From positions 248,001 through 312,000 of the forward strand of contig NZ_CP074197.1 in assembly GCF_023921805.1 (NCBI RefSeq): a DNA stretch of 64,000 nt, read 5' to 3'. Within the stretch, counting starts at the first letter, position 1. Each line of letters begins with the position of its first letter. This DNA is from Ruminococcus sp. FMBCY1 (GTDB lineage Bacteria > Bacillota > Clostridia > Oscillospirales > Acutalibacteraceae). Of this stretch, positions 18,001 to 26,060 are shown one piece after another. The position numbers and the translations under genes were made by a program. The notes beneath the pieces are model-generated. The model was not told where the DNA came from. It was given only the letters and a program-made list of their open reading frames with translations, and searched no databases.

Positions 18001-18507
18001 GACGAACAGACTGCGTTCGGTGAAAAAATGCTGACGAATGATAAAGTAGCGGGTGTAACCTATCTTTCATCAGGTATGGGTGAAATTGAAGATATGCTCA
18101 ATTCGCTTAATATGGTTGTGCTTGTTATGATTATTTGTGCAGCGGCACTTGCGTTTGTAGTGCTTTATAATCTTACAAATATCAACATTGCCGAGCGTGT
18201 GCGTGAAATCGCAACTTTTAAGGTGCTCGGATTTTACAGCAGAGAAACCTCAAGCGTTATTTATAAAGAAAATATCGTGCTTACTCTCGGAGGTATTCTT
18301 TCGGGACTTGTTCTCGGTATTTTCCTTACAAGATTTATTATTCAGACCGTTGAGGTTGACAATGTAATGTTTGGCAGAGATATTTTGCCTACATCATTCG
18401 TTTTTGCGGCTTTGCTGACATTTGCATTTGCTTTGATTGTGAATTTTGCAATGGGATTTAAGATTAAAAAAGTAAATATGGTTGAAAGCCTTAAGAGTGT
18501 TGAATAA
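15082..18507 (+). CDS. ABC permease with FtsX domains and a long coiled-coil insert
   Basis: This 1141-residue permease starts at TTG (15082) after AAAGGGGAGAGG. An N-terminal membrane segment (about residues 17-38) is followed by an extracellular MacB-like domain (to about 260). Residues about 265-585 form a very long, almost uninterrupted heptad-rich coiled coil dominated by Glu, Gln, Ala, Lys and Asp. A first FtsX membrane domain (about 605-740) contains EEKRKEIGILKALGY. A second half repeats the plan with a membrane segment near 780, an extracellular domain, and a last FtsX domain (about 1010-1130, with REIATFKVLGFY). The coiled coil would project from the cell surface. The substrate is unknown, and no two-component genes adjoin it. 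Confidence 0.9.
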   Translation: MTKTLLKNTFREIANSKARFISILAIIALGVGFFAGIKATVPSMYNMADEYYSQSNLMDYRLVSTVGFDKDDVKAVENLDNVTDVMPSYFADLVLKSNGNGGNGKVIRVTAAPKSYNNNKTLNTLNIKEGRLPEKKGEILVEYGSVGSSDYKIGDKVVFGSESGESNALDMVDTLEYTVVGKAESPMYISYQRGSTTIGNGNIEAFMYIYQDDFVTERYTEMYVKTAFSDGDGSAFDDEYEKDIESFTTVLENTADLRCEAFDKDVIGKAKQELEDSKNDYETEKSEALTKLDDAKTTLDNSEKEYTDKISDAQSQLDTAKKQIDDGKSQLETAKEEYENGIATGESELSSAQAELDSAKAEYNAGVEEYNSKISIAEETLAEKEDEFNAAKSEFENNQKPQLETAIATCKSQIEALQAQIDVTEDETALAVLQEQLTQVQAVLADCETKLAMAQEQLDTAEQQLNNGKQELETQKAEGQAQLDYALAQIQSAELQIADGQAQLESKKTEGQAQISQAETELATAQEKYDNGKSELEEQKISGRQKLDDGWKEYNDSKAEADDKFKEAEQKIADAQEEIDAIADPEWYVFDRSDNPGYSTFAQNVERLGAVASVFPMFFLLVAVLVCVTTMSRLVEEKRKEIGILKALGYNNLSIIMKFAIYAVFAGVIGCTVGVLIGINTLPYIIYNAYQIMYYMPDISIVPDAQSIILGTLAAVLCTLLVSVIVCVRELSQSCAKILRPKTPKAGKRILLERITPIWKHMNFSAKLTTRNIFRYKSRMFMTIIGIAGCTALIVAAFGLKNSFIPLTDTQFSEIFKYNAVVIPKEGGTAEQLDYLKNAINNTGDAASIMLAGQQEVVVKKNNVVKDESTYLTVMEDPQRFSEVTELRTRGDKKHLDITDDSVMINEKMATELSAKVGDTVSVTVDDKTAELTVGGIYEQYIKNYVFISPKLYSEKFGEEPQFNMAQVVLKNPDEQTAFGEKMLTNDKVAGVTYLSSGMGEIEDMLNSLNMVVLVMIICAAALAFVVLYNLTNINIAERVREIATFKVLGFYSRETSSVIYKENIVLTLGGILSGLVLGIFLTRFIIQTVEVDNVMFGRDILPTSFVFAALLTFAFALIVNFAMGFKIKKVNMVESLKSVE

Positions 18508-18511
18508 ACGG

Positions 18512-18534
18512 TGCCGCACATTATTTGTGCGGCA
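18512..18534 (+). terminator. Terminator of the ABC operon
   Basis: The 9-bp stem TGCCGCACA / TGTGCGGCA lies 5 bp after the permease stop codon. Its T-tail is weak. Confidence 0.6.
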
Positions 18535-18580
18535 TTGTCTGAAAAAGATAGAATTTTTGAAATAAAAATCATTTAAAATA

Positions 18581-18609
18581 TTGATTGCTTAGGCAAATTG
18601 TGGTATAAT
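18581..18609 (+). promoter_or_regulatory. aspS-gatCAB promoter
   Basis: TTGATT (18581-18586) and TATAAT (18604-18609) are 17 bp apart. The leader before aspS is only about 45 nt, too short for a T-box. Confidence 0.7.
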
Positions 18610-18660
18610 ACAAAAGAATAGGCAATTTAGCACAATATCAGTGAAAGGAACTGTAGATAT

Positions 18661-20409
18661 ATGATAAAAGCTAATCAGTATCGCACCGTAACTTGCGGTG
18701 AGTTAAGAGAAGAAAATATCGGACAGGAAGTTCGTGTAGCAGGCTGGGTTGAAAATATCCGTGACCACGGCGGCGTAATGTTCCTTGACATTCGTGATCA
18801 GTACGGTGTTCTTCAGGTAGTAGTTCACAATGACGAGTTACTTAAGGGTATTAACAAAGAATGTACCGTAACATTGAGCGGTAAGGTAGTAAAGAGAGAT
18901 GAAGAAACTATCAACTCTAAGATTGCTACCGGTTATGTTGAGGTACACACAGATGACATTACTGTTCTCGGCAAATGTAAAAACGCACTTCCGTTTGAAG
19001 TTGCCACTTCTACCAATACTTCGGAGGAGGTACGCTTAAAGTATCGTTTCCTCGACCTTCGTAATCAGAAGGTGCATAATAACATTATGCTCCGTTCACA
19101 GATTATAACATTCCTCCGTGCAAAAATGAACGAGATGGGATTTAATGAAATTCAGACACCGATTCTTTCAACTTCATCACCGGAAGGAGCAAGAGATTAT
19201 CTTATTCCGAGCCGTAAGCACAAGGGCAAATTCTATGCTCTTCCGCAGGCTCCGCAGATTTTCAAACAGCTCCTTATGGTTTCCGGTTTTGACAGATACT
19301 TCCAGATTGCACCTTGTTTCAGAGATGAGGATGCAAGAGCAGACCGTTCGCCGGGCGAGTTCTATCAGCTTGACTTTGAAATGGCTTTTGCCACACAGGA
19401 AGATGTATTTGCGGTTGCAGAAGAAGTTCTTTACGAAACATTCACTAAGTTTACAGATAAAGAGGTTTCAAAGCCTCCGTTTGCCCGTATTCCATACTCT
19501 GAAAGTATGTTAAAGTACGGTACAGACAAGCCTGATCTCCGTAACCCGCTTGTTATCGTGGAGATTAGCGATATGTTTGAGGAAACTGACTTTAAGCCGT
19601 TCCTCAAAAAGACTGTTCGTTCAATTAATGTACCGGGTGCCGCAAAGCAGTCAAAGAGCTGGTTCAAGAAGATGGAAGAATTTGCGCTTTCTATCGGTAT
19701 GAAGGGACTCGGCTATGTTAAGGTAAGAGATGATATGACATTTGACGGTCCTATCGATAAGTTTCTTAAAGAGGGCGACAGAGAGGAGCTTATTAAGCGT
19801 AATAATTCTAACGCAGGCGATGTTATTTACTTTATCGCAGATACAGAAAAAGACGCTCCAAAGCTTGCAGGTCAGATTCGTACAGAGGTTGCTACCCGTC
19901 TTGACCTTATTGACAAGTCAAAGTTTGAGATGTGCTTTATCGTTGACTTCCCAATGTATGAGCATGACGAAACCACAGGTCAGGTAATCTTTACACACAA
20001 TCCATTCTCAATGCCACAGGGCGGTATGGACAGCTTGCTTCATAAGAACCCCGATGATATTCTTGCTTATCAGTATGACATCGTATGTAACGGTGTTGAG
20101 CTTTCATCAGGTGCTGTTCGTAACCACGACCTTGACATTATGATTAAGGCATTTGAGATTGCAGGATATACCGAAGATGAGCTTAAATCTAAGTTCTCTG
20201 CTCTCTACAACGCATTCCAGTATGGTGCTCCGCCACATGCAGGTATGGCTCCGGGCGTTGACAGAATGATTATGCTCATTACTGAAGAAGAGAACATCAG
20301 AGAGGTTATTGCTTTCCCAATGAACTCAAATGCTCAGGATCTTCTCCTCGGTTCACCGGGAGAGGTAACAGAGCAGCAGCTTCGTGAAGTTCACATTAAA
20401 TTAAGATAA
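18661..20409 (+). CDS. aspS: Aspartyl-tRNA synthetase
   Basis: AspRS attaches aspartate to tRNA(Asp). The 582-residue length and domain order are those of the bacterial type. An N-terminal OB-fold anticodon-binding domain comes first (about residues 1-105, with VAGWVENIRDHGGVMFLDIRD). Class II motif 1 follows near 150, then motif 2 (FRDEDARADRSPGEF). A GAD insertion domain spans about 290-420, and motif 3 is GAPPHAGMAPGVDRMIML. The start follows GTGAAAGGAA. It is followed directly by gatC, gatA and gatB. This suggests that the enzyme may also charge tRNA(Asn) with Asp for later amidation, as in organisms that lack asparaginyl-tRNA synthetase; that depends on the rest of the genome. Confidence 0.97.
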   Translation: MIKANQYRTVTCGELREENIGQEVRVAGWVENIRDHGGVMFLDIRDQYGVLQVVVHNDELLKGINKECTVTLSGKVVKRDEETINSKIATGYVEVHTDDITVLGKCKNALPFEVATSTNTSEEVRLKYRFLDLRNQKVHNNIMLRSQIITFLRAKMNEMGFNEIQTPILSTSSPEGARDYLIPSRKHKGKFYALPQAPQIFKQLLMVSGFDRYFQIAPCFRDEDARADRSPGEFYQLDFEMAFATQEDVFAVAEEVLYETFTKFTDKEVSKPPFARIPYSESMLKYGTDKPDLRNPLVIVEISDMFEETDFKPFLKKTVRSINVPGAAKQSKSWFKKMEEFALSIGMKGLGYVKVRDDMTFDGPIDKFLKEGDREELIKRNNSNAGDVIYFIADTEKDAPKLAGQIRTEVATRLDLIDKSKFEMCFIVDFPMYEHDETTGQVIFTHNPFSMPQGGMDSLLHKNPDDILAYQYDIVCNGVELSSGAVRNHDLDIMIKAFEIAGYTEDELKSKFSALYNAFQYGAPPHAGMAPGVDRMIMLITEEENIREVIAFPMNSNAQDLLLGSPGEVTEQQLREVHIKLR

Positions 20410-20481
20410 CTTCATATATACTCAAAGGGCGAGTTGTTTTTATAACTTGCCCTGATTCTGTTTATACAAAGGATGGTTTTT

Positions 20482-20760
20482 ATGGTAACAAGAGAAGATG
20501 TTGAAAACATTGCGTTGCTTTCAAAGCTGTTCGTTCCCGAAGAGGAGCTTGACAGCCTTACACAGTCAATGCAGGAAATTATAGATTTTGCCGATACAAT
20601 CAATAATGCTCCCACAAGCGGTGAGAGCTTTGACAACATAAACAACCTTTCAAATGTATTTCGTGAGGATGTTGTGGTTGAGTCATATGACAGCGAGGAA
20701 ATTTTGAAAAATGCCCCTGAACAGGCAGAGTCACATTTCCTTGTTAGAGGCAGAGAATAA
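20482..20760 (+). CDS. gatC: Asp/Glu-tRNA amidotransferase subunit C
   Basis: GatC is a small clamp that holds GatA and GatB together. The protein has the usual length (92 residues from ATG 20482, MVTREDVENIALLSKL). The in-frame ATG at 20473 overlaps the AAAGGA ribosome binding site and is unlikely to be used. Family features are the N-terminal pattern VENIALLSKLFVPEEELD, the central IIDFADTIN, and the C-terminal LRED-like segment VFREDVVVES. It lies 72 bp after aspS and 11 bp before gatA. Confidence 0.93.
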   Translation: MVTREDVENIALLSKLFVPEEELDSLTQSMQEIIDFADTINNAPTSGESFDNINNLSNVFREDVVVESYDSEEILKNAPEQAESHFLVRGRE

Positions 20761-20771
20761 GAGGTGTAAAA

Positions 20772-22229
20772 ATGGGTAGTATTGCAAAAATTCACGAAAT
20801 GCTTGTTTCCAAGCAGGTTTCGTGTACTGAGCTTACTAAAAGCTATCTTGAAGAAATAGAAAAATCAAACGGCGAGCTTAACGCTTATGTAAATGTAACT
20901 CCCGATACAGCGCTTGAAACCGCAAAGACTGTTGACGAAAAAATTGCAAAGGGCGAAGAAATCGGTATGCTCGAGGGTGTTCCGATGACATTGAAAGATA
21001 ACCTTTCCACAAAGGACATTGAAACTACTTGCTGTTCTAAAATCCTTAAAGGTTACAAGCCGATTTATAATGCAACTGTATGGGAGAATCTTTCTGCACA
21101 AAATGCAGTTATGCTCGGTAAAACAAATATGGACGAATTTGCAATGGGTTCTTCGTGTGAAACTTCATGCTTTGGCGGTGCAATGAATCCGTTTAACACA
21201 AAGTATGTATCCGGCGGTTCATCAGGCGGCGTAGCAAGCGCTGTCGGCGCAAACATTGCTGCATACGGACTTGGTTCTGATACAGGCGGTTCTATCCGTC
21301 AGCCTGCAAGTTTTTGCGGTATCGTAGGTCTTAAGCCGACATACGGCAGTGTATCCCGTTACGGTCTTATCGCTTATGCAAGCTCACTTGACCAAATTGG
21401 ACCTATCACAAAGAGCGTTGAAGATGCGTCTATTGTATTTGATGCAATTTCACAGTATGACGAAAAAGACAGCACTTCAAAGGGTAATGTCGGCGGCGCA
21501 ACTTACGGAAAGCTCAACAATGACATCAAGGGTATGAAAATCGGTATTGCCCGTGAGTATCTTGACGGTATTCGTGACGATGTTAAAGAGGCAGTTCTCA
21601 ATGCCGCAAAAGTTTATGAATCACTCGGTGCAGAAATAGTGTATTTTGATATGCCCGCACTTAAGTTTGCTCTTCCTGTTTATTACATTATTGCCTGTGC
21701 AGAGGCATCTTCAAACCTCGGCAGATACGACGGTATTCGTTTTGGTTATAAAACACCGCATTATAACGGCACTCACGATATGATTTGCCGCACCCGTTCA
21801 GAGGGCTTTGGTGAGGAAGTTAAGAGAAGAATTCTTCTCGGCACATATGTACTCTCTGCCGGTTATTATGACGCTTATTATAAAAAGGCACAGAATTTGC
21901 GTGGAACTATTGTAAAGGCATTTACAGATGCATTTGAGCATTGTGATGTAATTCTTGCTCCAACAGTTCCTATGACTGCTTTCGAGGCGGGTCACGCAGT
22001 TTCCGATCCGATTGAAACTTATCTTACAGATATTTGTACCGTACCCGTAAATATTGCAGGACTTCCGGGTGTATCCGTACCGTGCGGATTTAACGCAAAC
22101 GGTATGCCAATCGGTATGCAGCTTATCGGCAAGAGTTTTGGCGAGGCTGAAATTTTAAATGCAGCGTTTAAGTATCAGCAGGCTGCCGGAGAAAACTTTA
22201 AGGATACAAAGTGGGGTGTTAAGCTGTGA
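20772..22229 (+). CDS. gatA: Asp/Glu-tRNA amidotransferase subunit A
   Basis: GatA is the amidase subunit that releases ammonia from glutamine for use by GatB. It has 485 residues. The amidase-signature catalytic triad is visible: the lysine in MTLKDNLSTKD (about residue 77), the cis-serine and nucleophilic serine in VSGGSSGGVASAVG and GSDTGGSIRQPASFCG. The start has AGAGGTG upstream. The stop codon overlaps the GTG start of gatB by 4 bp, indicating coupled synthesis. Confidence 0.97.
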   Translation: MGSIAKIHEMLVSKQVSCTELTKSYLEEIEKSNGELNAYVNVTPDTALETAKTVDEKIAKGEEIGMLEGVPMTLKDNLSTKDIETTCCSKILKGYKPIYNATVWENLSAQNAVMLGKTNMDEFAMGSSCETSCFGGAMNPFNTKYVSGGSSGGVASAVGANIAAYGLGSDTGGSIRQPASFCGIVGLKPTYGSVSRYGLIAYASSLDQIGPITKSVEDASIVFDAISQYDEKDSTSKGNVGGATYGKLNNDIKGMKIGIAREYLDGIRDDVKEAVLNAAKVYESLGAEIVYFDMPALKFALPVYYIIACAEASSNLGRYDGIRFGYKTPHYNGTHDMICRTRSEGFGEEVKRRILLGTYVLSAGYYDAYYKKAQNLRGTIVKAFTDAFEHCDVILAPTVPMTAFEAGHAVSDPIETYLTDICTVPVNIAGLPGVSVPCGFNANGMPIGMQLIGKSFGEAEILNAAFKYQQAAGENFKDTKWGVKL

Positions 22230-23638
22230 AATATGAATTAGTTGCGGGTTTTGAAACCCATATTGAACTTGCTACAAAGACAAAAATTTTCTGCTCATGT
22301 ACAACAGCGTTTGGCGGTGCACCTAACTCACATTGCTGTCCTGTATGTATCGGACTTCCGGGTACACTTCCAAAACTTAACCGTGAGGTTGTAAACTTCG
22401 GTATCAAGGCAGGTCTTGCCACTCACGGTGAGATTGCGGAGATTTCTAAAATGGACAGAAAGAACTACTGCTATCCTGACCTTTCAAAGGCTTATCAAAT
22501 CAGCCAGCTTTATGCACCGCTTTCAATCGGCGGCTATGTAGAGCTTTCAAACGGCAGAAAAATCAGACTTCATCATATTCATATTGAAGAAGATGCAGGA
22601 AAACTTATTCATCAGCACGGCGACACATATGTCGACTACAACCGTGGCGGTGTTCCTCTTATCGAGATTGTATCGGAGCCTGATATTCGTTCTATTGACG
22701 AGGCTAAGGAGTATGTGGAAAAATTACAGCAGGTAATGCGCTATATAGGAATTTCCGACTGCCGTATGCAGGAAGGCTCAATGCGTTGCGATGTTAATAT
22801 TTCTGTTCGTCCTGAGGGCAGTGAAACTCTTGGAACAAGAACAGAGATTAAGAATATGAACTCAATTACAAATATTGCAAAAGCAATGGAGTATGAGTAT
22901 GAGCGTCAGGTAGATTTAATTGAGAGCGGCGGCAAAGTAGTGCAGGAAACTCTCCGTTATGATGATGCAACAAACACTACATCTTCAATGCGCAGTAAAG
23001 AGGACGCTCACGATTACCGTTATTTCAGAGATCCTGACCTCGTTACAATCAATGTCCCAAGAGATGTTGTAGAGAGCTTAAAGGCTGAAATGCCTGAACT
23101 TCCTTCTGACAAATGCAAGAGATATATTGAAGAACTTGAAATTCCTGAAAAGGATGCACAACTTCTTACAAAATACAGAAAAATCAGCGAGTTCTTTGAT
23201 AAGGCTTGCGAGGGTGTAAAATCCGCAAAGTCTGTATCTAACTTTATTATCGGTCAGATTTTCCGCAGAACAGAAACCGAGGCTGATAAGGAAACATTTG
23301 ATGTATCAATAACACCTGAACAACTCAATGAGCTTGTAAAATTGATTGACAGCGGCAAGATACGCAATAACCTTGCTAAGGCTACACTTGAGAAAATGCT
23401 TGATTCCGGCGAGGGAGCACTTGATTTTATCAGTGAAAGTGATATGGCAGGACTTGACGAAAACACTGTTAATGAACTTTGTAAACAGGCTATAGAGAAC
23501 AATCCTAAGGCTGTAGATGATTACAAGAACGGTAAGGAAAAGGCTATTAAGTCGCTTGTAGGTAATGTTATGAAAAACAGCCGAGGCAAAGCAGACGCAG
23601 TTGCCGTTGAACAGAAAATCAAAGAAATGATTTCTTAA
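22226..23638 (+). CDS. gatB: Asp/Glu-tRNA amidotransferase subunit B
   Basis: GatB activates the aspartyl or glutamyl group on mischarged tRNA and amidates it. The protein of 470 residues starts with GTG (22226) inside the gatA stop. Motifs include the N-terminal GFETHIELATKTKIFC, a cysteine pair region CSCTT and HCCPVCIGLPG (zinc site), DRKNYCYPDLSKAYQISQ, and HIHIEEDAGKLIH. The C-terminal helical and YqeY-like tail (from about residue 290) binds tRNA. A strong terminator follows 20 bp later, closing the aspS-gatCAB unit. Confidence 0.97.
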   Translation: MKYELVAGFETHIELATKTKIFCSCTTAFGGAPNSHCCPVCIGLPGTLPKLNREVVNFGIKAGLATHGEIAEISKMDRKNYCYPDLSKAYQISQLYAPLSIGGYVELSNGRKIRLHHIHIEEDAGKLIHQHGDTYVDYNRGGVPLIEIVSEPDIRSIDEAKEYVEKLQQVMRYIGISDCRMQEGSMRCDVNISVRPEGSETLGTRTEIKNMNSITNIAKAMEYEYERQVDLIESGGKVVQETLRYDDATNTTSSMRSKEDAHDYRYFRDPDLVTINVPRDVVESLKAEMPELPSDKCKRYIEELEIPEKDAQLLTKYRKISEFFDKACEGVKSAKSVSNFIIGQIFRRTETEADKETFDVSITPEQLNELVKLIDSGKIRNNLAKATLEKMLDSGEGALDFISESDMAGLDENTVNELCKQAIENNPKAVDDYKNGKEKAIKSLVGNVMKNSRGKADAVAVEQKIKEMIS

Positions 23639-23658
23639 AGTTTTATTATATAAGAGTG

Positions 23659-23694
23659 AAAGCCACTTTTGATTTAGTTCAAAAGTGGCTTTTG
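23659..23694 (+). terminator. Terminator of gatB
   Basis: AAAGCCACTTTTGA pairs with TCAAAAGTGGCTTT around TTTAGT, followed by a T-rich tail. Confidence 0.85.
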
Positions 23695-23757
23695 TGTTTG
23701 TGGATTTTTATATTAGAAATTAAAATAAATTTGGTTGTGTGCACAGTTTAGCCAATC

Positions 23758-24165
23758 AATTATAAAAGTTTGGTCGACCTTTTCAAAGGTCGTGGGTGTG
23801 GGCAAAGCCCACAAATACTTTCCGTTTATAAGCTAACGATAGCCAAACAGCTCGCTGTTTGGCGGCTTAAACACAACGGCGAATGCCCTTAAATGCGATA
23901 GCAACAAGAAAGCCATTCGATATATAATTAAAAGTTAATCATTTCTTTTATAAAAGGCTGTCGCCTGTTTTAACAAACTTAGTTTTAGCACGCAAACAGC
24001 GTGGCTGTTTGCGCCTGATAAATTGTTATATCGGAAGATTTTTATGGGCGCTGCCCAAACCCGCAATTTTTGAAAAAATTGAGTAAACTTTTTTTGTTTT
24101 TGAGAGGAGAATTTAGCGTTAGCTAAATTTCAATGCCCGACCGACACTCCGCTAAACCATAATTT
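23758..24165. repeat. Palindrome-rich intergenic repeat, copy 1 (~408 bp)
   Basis: This non-coding block is repeated with few differences at 25581-25993. It is a chain of short hairpins: CGACCTTTTCAAAGGTCG, TGTGGGCAAAGCCCACA, GCCAAACAGC-TC-GCTGTTTGGC, AGGC-TGTC-GCCT, GCAAACAGC-GTG-GCTGTTTGC, TGGGCGCTGCCCA, CAATTTTTGAAAAAATTG and AATTTAGC-GTTA-GCTAAATT. No open frame spans it. Its right end lies inside the remains of tspO. It could be a non-autonomous mobile repeat or a structured RNA locus. The two copies lie in the same orientation about 1.8 kb apart. Confidence 0.85.
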
Positions 24166-24394
24166 AAATAAGCTGCAAATGTTACCCATTTTATCATTAA
24201 AATTATAAGTAACCATAAAAGTATTGTCAATACGATGGGGAATAGAAAATCAGGGGGTGTGAGTGGAGGTTTATTAGCATTTTTAAAACTCTCCATTCCC
24301 ATCATTGTAATTAATCCGGATAAACCTCCAATGCCAAGACTTATAGCCAGACTGATTGAAAGTTGTTTATAATTAATTTGTGTACACTTGACAT
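24123..24394 (-). pseudogene. TspO/MBR family protein, truncated and frameshifted
   Basis: From ATG 24392-24394 (after GAGGTGAACA) the frame reads MSSVHKLIINNF and then hits a frameshift. In the next frame it reads LAISLGIGGLSGLITMMGME and FKNANKPPLTPPDFLFPIV, the signature N-terminal half of TspO (GLSG and KPPLTPP...FPIVWTIL). The protein then runs into the palindromic repeat and ends (after LNYGLAECRSGIEI). The remaining three membrane helices of TspO are missing. TspO is a five-helix membrane protein that binds porphyrins and related compounds. This copy is dead. Truncation exactly at the repeat suggests insertion of, or deletion next to, that repeat. Confidence 0.7.
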
Positions 24395-24408
24395 ATTGTT
24401 CACCTCAA

Positions 24409-24450
24409 AAAAATGCTCCTGTTCTATTTTATGAACAGGAGCATTTTTTA
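24409..24450. terminator. Terminator downstream of the phosphotransferase gene
   Basis: A 14-bp perfect stem AAATGCTCCTGTTC / GAACAGGAGCATTT with an 8-nt loop has T-runs on both sides. Confidence 0.85.
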
Positions 24451-24510
24451 TTCGGGAATTAGAAAGTAAGGAGAATTAATAAAAAGATTTAAATAATTTA
24501 TGAATTAAAA

Positions 24511-25260
24511 TTACTGGTAATCGCAAACATTTACCCATGAGAGTAAGAATTCACGCTCTTCCTCTTTGCCCTTAACTGACTGAGAAGCAGCTACAATCGG
24601 TAACCATTCCTGTACATACTGGCGAGCAGTATCAGTCTTGTCACAGAATAACTTAATATACTTTTCAGCAAGTTCATCCTGCTTGTTAAGTTTAAATAAG
24701 AGATATGTTCTTGCAGCATCAGCAGAGCCGTTGCCTTGTGTTGCATGTGACCAGTCGAGAATATACGGTGTGCCGTCAGCAGTAATAATTATGTTACTTG
24801 GGTTAAAGTCACCGTGGCAAACCTTTGTATGCTTAGGCATACCGTTTAAACGGGTAGAAAGCTCATATCTTGTTGTAGCGTCAAGACCTGTTTCGGAAAT
24901 TTTACGCTGCATTTTATCTTTAAGTTTGTTAAGTAAAGGAGCTTTCTTTGATAAAACTTCCATCTGCAAATTTACAAATAACTCAAGATATTCATCTGTC
25001 TTTTCAGGATTTTCTTCCATAAGTTGAGCAAGTGTTTTACCTTCGATGTAATCGGAAATGATTGCCCACTTTCCGTCAATTTTAGTTACTTCCTGTAAAG
25101 ACGGAATATTAAGACCTGTTTCTTCTACACGAGCCTGATTAAGTGCCTCGTTGAGTATATCTGATTTTGGGAAAGATTCGTCAAAAACCTTAATGGTCTT
25201 ATCGCCATCTTTATATATAACCTTATTCTTTCTTTCGGCAAGAATTGTTTCAAATTTCAT
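24511..25260 (-). CDS. Aminoglycoside-phosphotransferase/choline-kinase-fold protein
   Basis: This kinase-like enzyme phosphorylates a small molecule that cannot be named. The start chosen is ATG at 25258-25260 (MKFETILAERKNKVIY), because AAAGGA lies at the right distance; ATGs further upstream lack a site. The protein has 249 residues. The glycine-poor N-lobe is followed by the catalytic segment CHGDFNPSNIII (H-G-D-x-x-x-x-N) and the metal-binding YILDWSHATQG, the hallmarks of the APH fold. A VIEGKTLAQLM-like hinge (DYIEGKTLAQL) is present. The gene stands alone between two copies of the palindromic repeat. It is more likely a housekeeping or fructosamine-type kinase than a resistance gene. 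Confidence 0.88.
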   Translation of the reverse strand: MKFETILAERKNKVIYKDGDKTIKVFDESFPKSDILNEALNQARVEETGLNIPSLQEVTKIDGKWAIISDYIEGKTLAQLMEENPEKTDEYLELFVNLQMEVLSKKAPLLNKLKDKMQRKISETGLDATTRYELSTRLNGMPKHTKVCHGDFNPSNIIITADGTPYILDWSHATQGNGSADAARTYLLFKLNKQDELAEKYIKLFCDKTDTARQYVQEWLPIVAASQSVKGKEEEREFLLSWVNVCDYQ

Positions 25261-25580
25261 AAAAGTCATTCCTTTCAATAAAAAACTAAGCAATTTCTCT
25301 TTTGCTTTGGTTATATTATACAACAACTTTATGCTTAGGTATAGAGGTAAAATAACAGAAGTTTTAATAAATTCTTTGGTTAATTAGACAATATAATTTT
25401 AGTGTTTTTGTATGAGTGAATAAAAAATAATACCATAATTGAGCGTATATAACAAAAATTATGTTAAATTATTAACTAAACTATTGATAAAAACTTAACA
25501 ATGTTTTGTGCATATTGACATTTTTTTAACGATAAATATTTAACAATTAAATTATGGTTTAGAAAATTGTTTCGACAGGT

Positions 25581-25993
25581 AATTATAAAAGTTTGGTCGA
25601 CCTTTTCAAAGGTCGTGGGTGTGGGCAAAGCCCACAAATACTTTCCGTTTATGCAAGCTAACGATAGCCAAACAGCTCGCTGTTTGGCGGCTTGAACACA
25701 ACGGCGTTAGCCATTAAAAGTTGCGATAGCAACAAGAAAGCCATTCGATATATAATGAAAAGTTAATCATTTCTTTTATAAAAGGCTTTCGCCTGTTTTT
25801 TCAAACTCGGTGCAAGCACGCAAACAGCGTGGCTGTTTGCGGCTGATAAATTGTTATATCGGAAGATTTTTATGGGCGCTGCCCATACCCGCAATTTTTG
25901 AAAAAATTGAGTAAACTCTTTTTGTTTTTGGGAGGATAATTTAGCGTTAGCTAAATTTCAATCCCCGACCGACACTCCGCTTAACCATAATTT
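25581..25993. repeat. Palindrome-rich intergenic repeat, copy 2 (~413 bp)
   Basis: This is the second direct copy of the block at 23758-24165, beginning AATTATAAAAGTTTGGTCGA and ending near CCATAATTT. Differences are scattered: a few substitutions and small insertions, for example an added GTTGC-GATA-GCAAC hairpin where copy 1 has AAATGCGATAGCAAC. All main hairpins are preserved, often with the same arms, which hints that the folded form matters. It lies between the phosphotransferase promoter region and the adhE terminator. The AT-rich stretch 25330-25580 before it holds no recognisable gene. Confidence 0.85.
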
Positions 25994-26006
25994 ATAAATA
26001 TAACCT

Positions 26007-26036
26007 AAAAAAATCCCCCGTGGGAAACCACGGGGG
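26007..26036 (-). terminator. adhE terminator
   Basis: The 9-bp GC-rich stem CCCCCGTGG / CCACGGGGG has a GAAA loop. On the minus strand it is followed by ATTTTTTT. Confidence 0.9.
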
Positions 26037-26060
26037 AGAAGTAACGAAATAATTTATCTA

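Noticed and set aside
18535..18660. T-box leader before aspS
   Set aside because: The promoter lies about 50 bp before the start codon, leaving no room for a T-box.
24511..25260. Antibiotic resistance gene (aminoglycoside phosphotransferase)
   Set aside because: It has the general fold motifs only; nothing points to a specific resistance enzyme, so only the fold is claimed.
23758..25993. CRISPR array
   Set aside because: There are only two long copies, with no regularly spaced short repeats or spacers, and no cas genes.
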